This document shows, in pieces, positions 62,143 to 64,000 of a stretch of 64,000 nucleotides of DNA; within the stretch, counting starts at the first letter, position 1; each line of letters starts with the position of its first letter. The notes below the pieces were generated by a model. The model saw only the letters and a program-made list of their open reading frames with translations. It did no database searches and was not told where the DNA came from. Both the position numbers and the translations under genes were made by a program. Source of the stretch: Chryseobacterium soldanellicola (lineage in GTDB: Bacteria > Bacteroidota > Bacteroidia > Flavobacteriales > Weeksellaceae); assembly GCF_900100115.1 (NCBI RefSeq), contig NZ_FNKL01000003.1:62001-126000 (forward strand). Direction: 5' to 3'.

Positions 62143-64000
62143 TTATTTTTCTCCGCCGCCGCCGCCTTTTTCAACATCGGTTTTGGTATTTCCTTTTACT
62201 TTTTGGTTTCCGAAACGTTTTACGAAGGTGAGCGAAATGCCGTACCAGTCAGATTTCGAAGCATTTCTGAAAGTTCCCTCCGGGCTAAAAGTTGTTGCAT
62301 CAAAATTAGGTCTCTGGAAAATATTCATGAGCTGTAAACTGGCTTCCATCTGTGTTTTCGGGAAAATTTTGGTCACAGAAATATTATGGAAAACGTTTGT
62401 TCTGTTGGCCAGAGAATTTCCGTTATTCTGATTAGAAAGCTCAACCCAGGCACTTACATTAATGTTTTTATTAAAAAGATTGGTGTAGGAAATATTGGTA
62501 GATCCGCCCCAATAGCTGATATAGTTTTTAGGCCCTGAACCGTCCTCTTTATTAAGTCCGTTCTTTGCATTAAAATCACTGTTGTCGATATAATACCATC
62601 CAAAGCCTAGATTTACGCTCAGCTTATTTTTAAGAAAAGTCTGATTAGTACTGGCAAAAACATAGTATTTTTCTACTTTTCCGGGGAAATTGCCGGGATA
62701 GGAAATGGTTTTATTGTTTTGATAATCATAGGTCGTCCAATAATCCTGGTCGGTGAACATATACCTTGCAGAAAGGAAATATTTCTTAAAAAGGCCTAAT
62801 TTCATGACAACCCTGTCGCTGGGATTCGGTTCTAAATCCATATTTCCACGGGTATAAATGCCGTCGTTATTAGGAACAAGAAACGGATTAAATTCTGCGT
62901 ACCACGGGCGCCAAATGTTACGGTTATACGTCAGGCTCAGATCATATTTATCAGAAAAAGAATATTTTAACAATAAATTAGGCAAAAAAGTTCCGTAAGA
63001 GTCTTTTCTGCTGGTTCCGGCAACATCTTCACGGACTTTAAAATCAATATGCTCGTAACGAAGTCCGATTCTGGTTTCCAGTTTTTTAAAGAAAGTTTTA
63101 CTATAATTTACGTAAATCGAATTAATATTATCCTCATATCGGAAAATATCATTCGTTCTGAGATCGCTGTCAAGATGATTTCCATAGAGATTATTTGGGA
63201 TAATGTTATTGTTAAAATCCATTTTCCCGCCTACTTCCAGTGTCGCTCCCGATTTTCCCAAAGGTTGGGTGTAATCCACTTTCAGATAATAATTCCGCAT
63301 CTGATTATCAGAAGTAATTCCCAATTCATTCGGTATAGATTCTGTGCTGATATTTTTTACAAAAAAGCTGTTATCTTCCTGGGAATTATAATTGGTTCCG
63401 ATATTAATATCTAAAATTTTATTTTTCTCTTTATCGTAATATTTATAAAAAAGATTGGTTCCTAATGTTCGGTTTAGCCCGTTTGAATTTTGATTCTGAA
63501 TATAAGAATCTGTAAAAGCATCATTCATAAAATTAATTCCGCTTGCATCAGAAGAGGAAGTTGTTTTGCTCTGATAATATTCCAGAATAAAGCCTATGTT
63601 ATTTTTATCATTCAGTTCAAATTCAGATGTTGAGGAAAGAGACGGGCTTCTGTTTTTATAGATGCTTTCGCTCTCTATCTGGGTAATTTTATTGTTTTCA
63701 TATAACGTGTTGAAGATCGAATTCTGCTGAACATAGGTGTTGTCGCTGTAGCTTCCGATCAATGTCTGGGTAAATTTTTTCTTATGATAATTAAGATTCA
63801 GGTTGGTGTATTGGGAGTTTTTCCTGTTTTGTCTGTTGTTGAATGTTGCGCTGCCCTTTAAACCTTCATCATCTCTCTTTTTAAGAACGATATTGATAAC
63901 AGATCCTGCCGTTTCATAACGAGAAGAAGGACTTGTAATTACTTCAATTTTCAACAGATTATCAGCCGGAATGGTCGCTAGATATTCTTTTAATTCCTTC
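62143..64000 (-). CDS. TonB-dependent outer-membrane receptor, partial
   Basis: The reading frame is open to the window edge, so the N-terminus lies beyond 64000; a TTG at 63954 is not the real start. The visible part has ADNLLKIEVITSPSSRYETA, a plug-domain ending with GSVINIVLKK, followed by a long beta-barrel with repeated aromatic strands such as YTQPLGKSGATLEVGGKMDF and RIGLRYEHIDFKV. This is the outer-membrane beta-barrel family of TonB-dependent proteins, with a glycine-rich C-terminus (GGGGEK). Ligand unknown. No SusD-like gene is visible in the window. Confidence 0.88.
   Translation of the reverse strand, partial: KELKEYLATIPADNLLKIEVITSPSSRYETAGSVINIVLKKRDDEGLKGSATFNNRQNRKNSQYTNLNLNYHKKKFTQTLIGSYSDNTYVQQNSIFNTLYENNKITQIESESIYKNRSPSLSSTSEFELNDKNNIGFILEYYQSKTTSSSDASGINFMNDAFTDSYIQNQNSNGLNRTLGTNLFYKYYDKEKNKILDINIGTNYNSQEDNSFFVKNISTESIPNELGITSDNQMRNYYLKVDYTQPLGKSGATLEVGGKMDFNNNIIPNNLYGNHLDSDLRTNDIFRYEDNINSIYVNYSKTFFKKLETRIGLRYEHIDFKVREDVAGTSRKDSYGTFLPNLLLKYSFSDKYDLSLTYNRNIWRPWYAEFNPFLVPNNDGIYTRGNMDLEPNPSDRVVMKLGLFKKYFLSARYMFTDQDYWTTYDYQNNKTISYPGNFPGKVEKYYVFASTNQTFLKNKLSVNLGFGWYYIDNSDFNAKNGLNKEDGSGPKNYISYWGGSTNISYTNLFNKNINVSAWVELSNQNNGNSLANRTNVFHNISVTKIFPKTQMEASLQLMNIFQRPNFDATTFSPEGTFRNASKSDWYGISLTFVKRFGNQKVKGNTKTDVEKGGGGGEK

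Overview
The window reads as chromosomal DNA of a low-GC Bacteroidota of the order Flavobacteriales, most like Chryseobacterium and relatives. Supporting signs are -7 promoter elements of the form TAnnTTTG, a subtilase with a type IX secretion sorting domain, a SusC-like TonB plug, glycoside hydrolase families 97, 29 and 3, a carotenoid operon, Bacteroidota-type dispersed intergenic repeats and many exported proteins of unknown function. I saw no tRNA, rRNA, transposase or prophage, so this is mostly ordinary genome with a few accessory patches.

Layout. 1-4263: a MarR-type regulator behind two matched palindromic operators, then crtI, crtB, crtZ and a fused lycopene cyclase, a set suited to making zeaxanthin-type carotenoids from geranylgeranyl diphosphate made elsewhere. 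4301-8140: DUF1826, SRPBCC, DUF4142, a small orphan gene, an NTF2-like protein and an HD hydrolase. 8148-16155: a GH97 glucosidase, a secreted subtilase, two small exported proteins and an ABC ATPase. 16211-23322: flotillin, patatin, dihydrolipoyl dehydrogenase and a sorbosone-dehydrogenase-like lipoprotein. 23429-27528: a two-gene alpha-L-fucosidase and GH3/PA14 operon.

27788-31182 is a GbsR-like regulator with two near-identical operator copies, one over its own promoter and one before a run of small membrane proteins (two of them tandem paralogues) followed by an SRPBCC protein and a TIGR01777 epimerase. 31301-35145 is an ECF sigma factor, a membrane protein built like an anti-sigma factor with a SusC-like plug domain, and a vWA/thrombospondin-repeat lipoprotein. 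35311-38943 has a C1 peptidase, a repeat-rich spacer, an old yellow enzyme and its divergent HxlR regulator with a GTAAC repeat array. 38965-46000 contains an Mrr-type endonuclease directly behind a fused E1 2-oxoacid dehydrogenase, a polyprenyl synthase and a sterol-desaturase-like protein. 46075-55831 is mainly RNA/DNA maintenance and peptidases (RlmN, QueA, deoxyinosine glycosylase, S9 peptidase, holin-like protein, thioesterase, TopB). 56033-58258 is a four-gene operon (GNAT, receiver-like protein, exported pirin, lone M17 N-domain). 58656-64000 holds a BglX-type GH3, an 84-bp tandem repeat, a DUF2652 protein and a TonB-dependent outer-membrane protein running off the window.

The most notable non-coding content is the set of dispersed palindromes: three REP-like double hairpins, several long inverted repeats, a GC-rich perfect hairpin, and two tandem repeat arrays. 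The best candidates for undescribed biology are the GbsR-controlled membrane cluster and the sigma/anti-sigma/plug/vWA locus.
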